The translations under genes were made by a program, and so were the position numbers. A stretch of 64,000 nucleotides of DNA from JANQEU01 sp965228045 (GTDB lineage Bacteria > Bacteroidota > Bacteroidia > Cytophagales > Cyclobacteriaceae), in assembly GCA_965228045.1 (NCBI GenBank), contig OZ245789.1, positions 3,162,001-3,226,000 of the forward strand, written 5' to 3'. Shown here piece by piece: positions 62,963 through 64,000 of this stretch (the stretch's first letter is position 1; every line of letters starts with the position of its first letter). Below the pieces are notes generated by a model. That model was not told where the DNA came from and did not search any database. It was given only the letters and a program-made list of their open reading frames with translations.

Positions 62963-64000
62963 CTACTTCACCTTCACCACAACAGCCTGATACGGCTTGA
63001 GTATAATGGCATTACCGGTACCAAATGGTGCCGATTGATAGTTGTTGATTAAAACCTCACCGGGAGCAAGTGATCCGGGGAGCGAGGCAGTCGCCACCTC
63101 CTCCGAAAAATTCAACAGGATCAGCAGCTTATCGTCATCCAGCATTCTGGTATACGCATAGATCTGCTCATGATCATCAAGGATCAGGTCATAGTCCCCA
63201 TATACCAGTGTCAGACTTTCGTTGCGAATACGCGTCATCTTTCTGAAGTGATTCAAGACGCTGTTTGGGTTTGCATCCTGCTCCGAAACATTGATCGCTT
63301 CATAGTTGTCATTGACCCGCTTCCACGGCGTACCTGTAGTGAATCCTGCATTCTCTGAATCATCCCACTGCATTGGCGTACGACCGTTTTCACGCGAACT
63401 ATAATTGAGTACTTCCATGAACGCATCCATGTCCTGACCAGCTTTCAACGCAGACTGGTATTTTCCAATGGCATCAATGTCCACATACTCTTCTATTGTT
63501 GGCATGTCAATGTTGGTCATCCCCAGCTCATCACCATAATAGGTGTAAGGCGTACCCCGCATCGTCAGCAGGAAAGTATTTAACATCTGAGTAGATACTG
63601 TACGAAACTCCGAACTTGAGTTTCCAAACCGGTCAACCAGCCTCGCGTTGTCGTGATTGGAAAGAAATACAGCGAGCCAACCATTTTCCGCAAAGGCACT
63701 GTCCCATCGCGTAAATACTTCCTTAAAGTCCGATAATTCATACCCTGCAGGTGACCTGGAAAGATCCACATATTCAAAGTGATAGGCGGTCTGAAGCTCC
63801 TTTCTGTCTGCATCCACCAGGTCATGGGCATCTTTGAATGTGCTACCGGCACCTTCTGCCACAGCAAATACATCATACGGCTCGATTACCCCGGTGTACA
63901 TTTCCTTCAGGTAATCATGCAACTTGGGTCGCATGCCGTACCATTTGATAAAGTCCTTTTCGTGACCTTCCGGAAACTCGGGATAAGTAGTATCCTTGCT
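62963..64000 (-). CDS. GH13 alpha-glucosidase-like enzyme, C-terminal 345 residues
   Basis: The frame is open from the right window edge through the stop at 62963; the N-terminus lies outside. Visible GH13 landmarks are VFAVAEGAG (probable acid/base Glu), FLSNHDNARLVDRFG (conserved His-Asp of region IV), LLTMRGTPYTYYGDELGMTN, then NGRTPMQWDDSENAGFTTGT and SVLNHFRKMTRIRNESLTL. This is the oligo-1,6-glucosidase / alpha-glucosidase branch. The nucleophile Asp and the rest of the barrel lie outside the window. It would hydrolyse maltooligosaccharides or isomaltose. Confidence 0.87.
   Translation of the reverse strand, partial: SKDTTYPEFPEGHEKDFIKWYGMRPKLHDYLKEMYTGVIEPYDVFAVAEGAGSTFKDAHDLVDADRKELQTAYHFEYVDLSRSPAGYELSDFKEVFTRWDSAFAENGWLAVFLSNHDNARLVDRFGNSSSEFRTVSTQMLNTFLLTMRGTPYTYYGDELGMTNIDMPTIEEYVDIDAIGKYQSALKAGQDMDAFMEVLNYSSRENGRTPMQWDDSENAGFTTGTPWKRVNDNYEAINVSEQDANPNSVLNHFRKMTRIRNESLTLVYGDYDLILDDHEQIYAYTRMLDDDKLLILLNFSEEVATASLPGSLAPGEVLINNYQSAPFGTGNAIILKPYQAVVVKVK

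Overview
The window comes from a chromosome of a Bacteroidota bacterium, most likely a marine or saprophytic Cytophagales-type lineage. The evidence is a C-terminal type IX secretion sorting domain on a cytochrome fusion protein, a TonB-dependent receptor with a carboxypeptidase-like extension, an AraC regulator with a multi-pass membrane N-terminus, LytS/LytT and HisKA_2-type two-component systems, MacB/FtsX permeases without an ATPase, many signal peptides ending in A-x-A-Q or lipoboxes, and upstream -7-like boxes of the TAnnTTTG/TAnnTTAG type. No rRNA, tRNA or CRISPR array was seen. Both window ends cut genes: an M14 carboxypeptidase on the left and a GH13 glucosidase on the right.

Layout. 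0-7.7 kb: an outer-membrane protein, a MazG-like pyrophosphohydrolase, an NSS transporter and two tandem FtsX permeases. The permeases diverge from an NtrC-type regulator and histidine kinase (7.9-10.6 kb) and have a near-consensus sigma-54 promoter. 10.6-16.2 kb: OPT transporter, thioredoxin/amino-acid permease pair, a small secreted protein and a secreted nitrilase-family protein. 16.2-19.9 kb: two A+T-rich genes of unknown function bracketed by two copies of a multi-hairpin repeat. 20-27.8 kb: housekeeping and accessory enzymes, ending with a Qnr-like pentapeptide-repeat protein. 27.8-33.5 kb: two large secreted glycosidase-type lipoproteins around a flavin reductase. 33.8-40.4 kb: TonB receptor, LytS/LytT pair, outer-membrane protein and S41 protease. 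40.6-44.6 kb: diheme cytochrome/sugar-dehydrogenase fusion, Dabb protein and nucleoside hydrolase. 44.6-46.2 kb: a histidine kinase with an ethylene-receptor-like membrane domain and its single-domain response regulator. 46.3-49.2 kb: CitMHS transporter with a split AtuA system. 49.3-55.3 kb: a secreted esterase, then a four-gene operon (IlvD/Edd dehydratase, sulfatase, SMP-30 lactonase, esterase) that looks like a sugar-acid catabolic unit. 55.4-63 kb: a plastic, repeat-rich zone carrying an IS110-family element, a CPBP protease, small and A+T-rich genes and a 21-bp tandem repeat.

The two strongest observations concern an RNA and a sensor. First, the 216-nt leader of the IS110-family element folds on paper into three successive stem-loops. 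The second loop carries a 7-nt match to the chromosomal target and the third a 9-nt match to the element's own right end, both ending at the same base before a shared CCT. This is the layout of a bridge (guide) RNA, and the target is an interspersed repeat with empty copies nearby. Second, the membrane domain of the kinase at 44991-46193 keeps all seven residues I recall as important for copper/ethylene binding in plant ETR1, including the C-G-x-T-H motif. Both rest on reading by eye and recalled family knowledge; no alignment or folding program was run.
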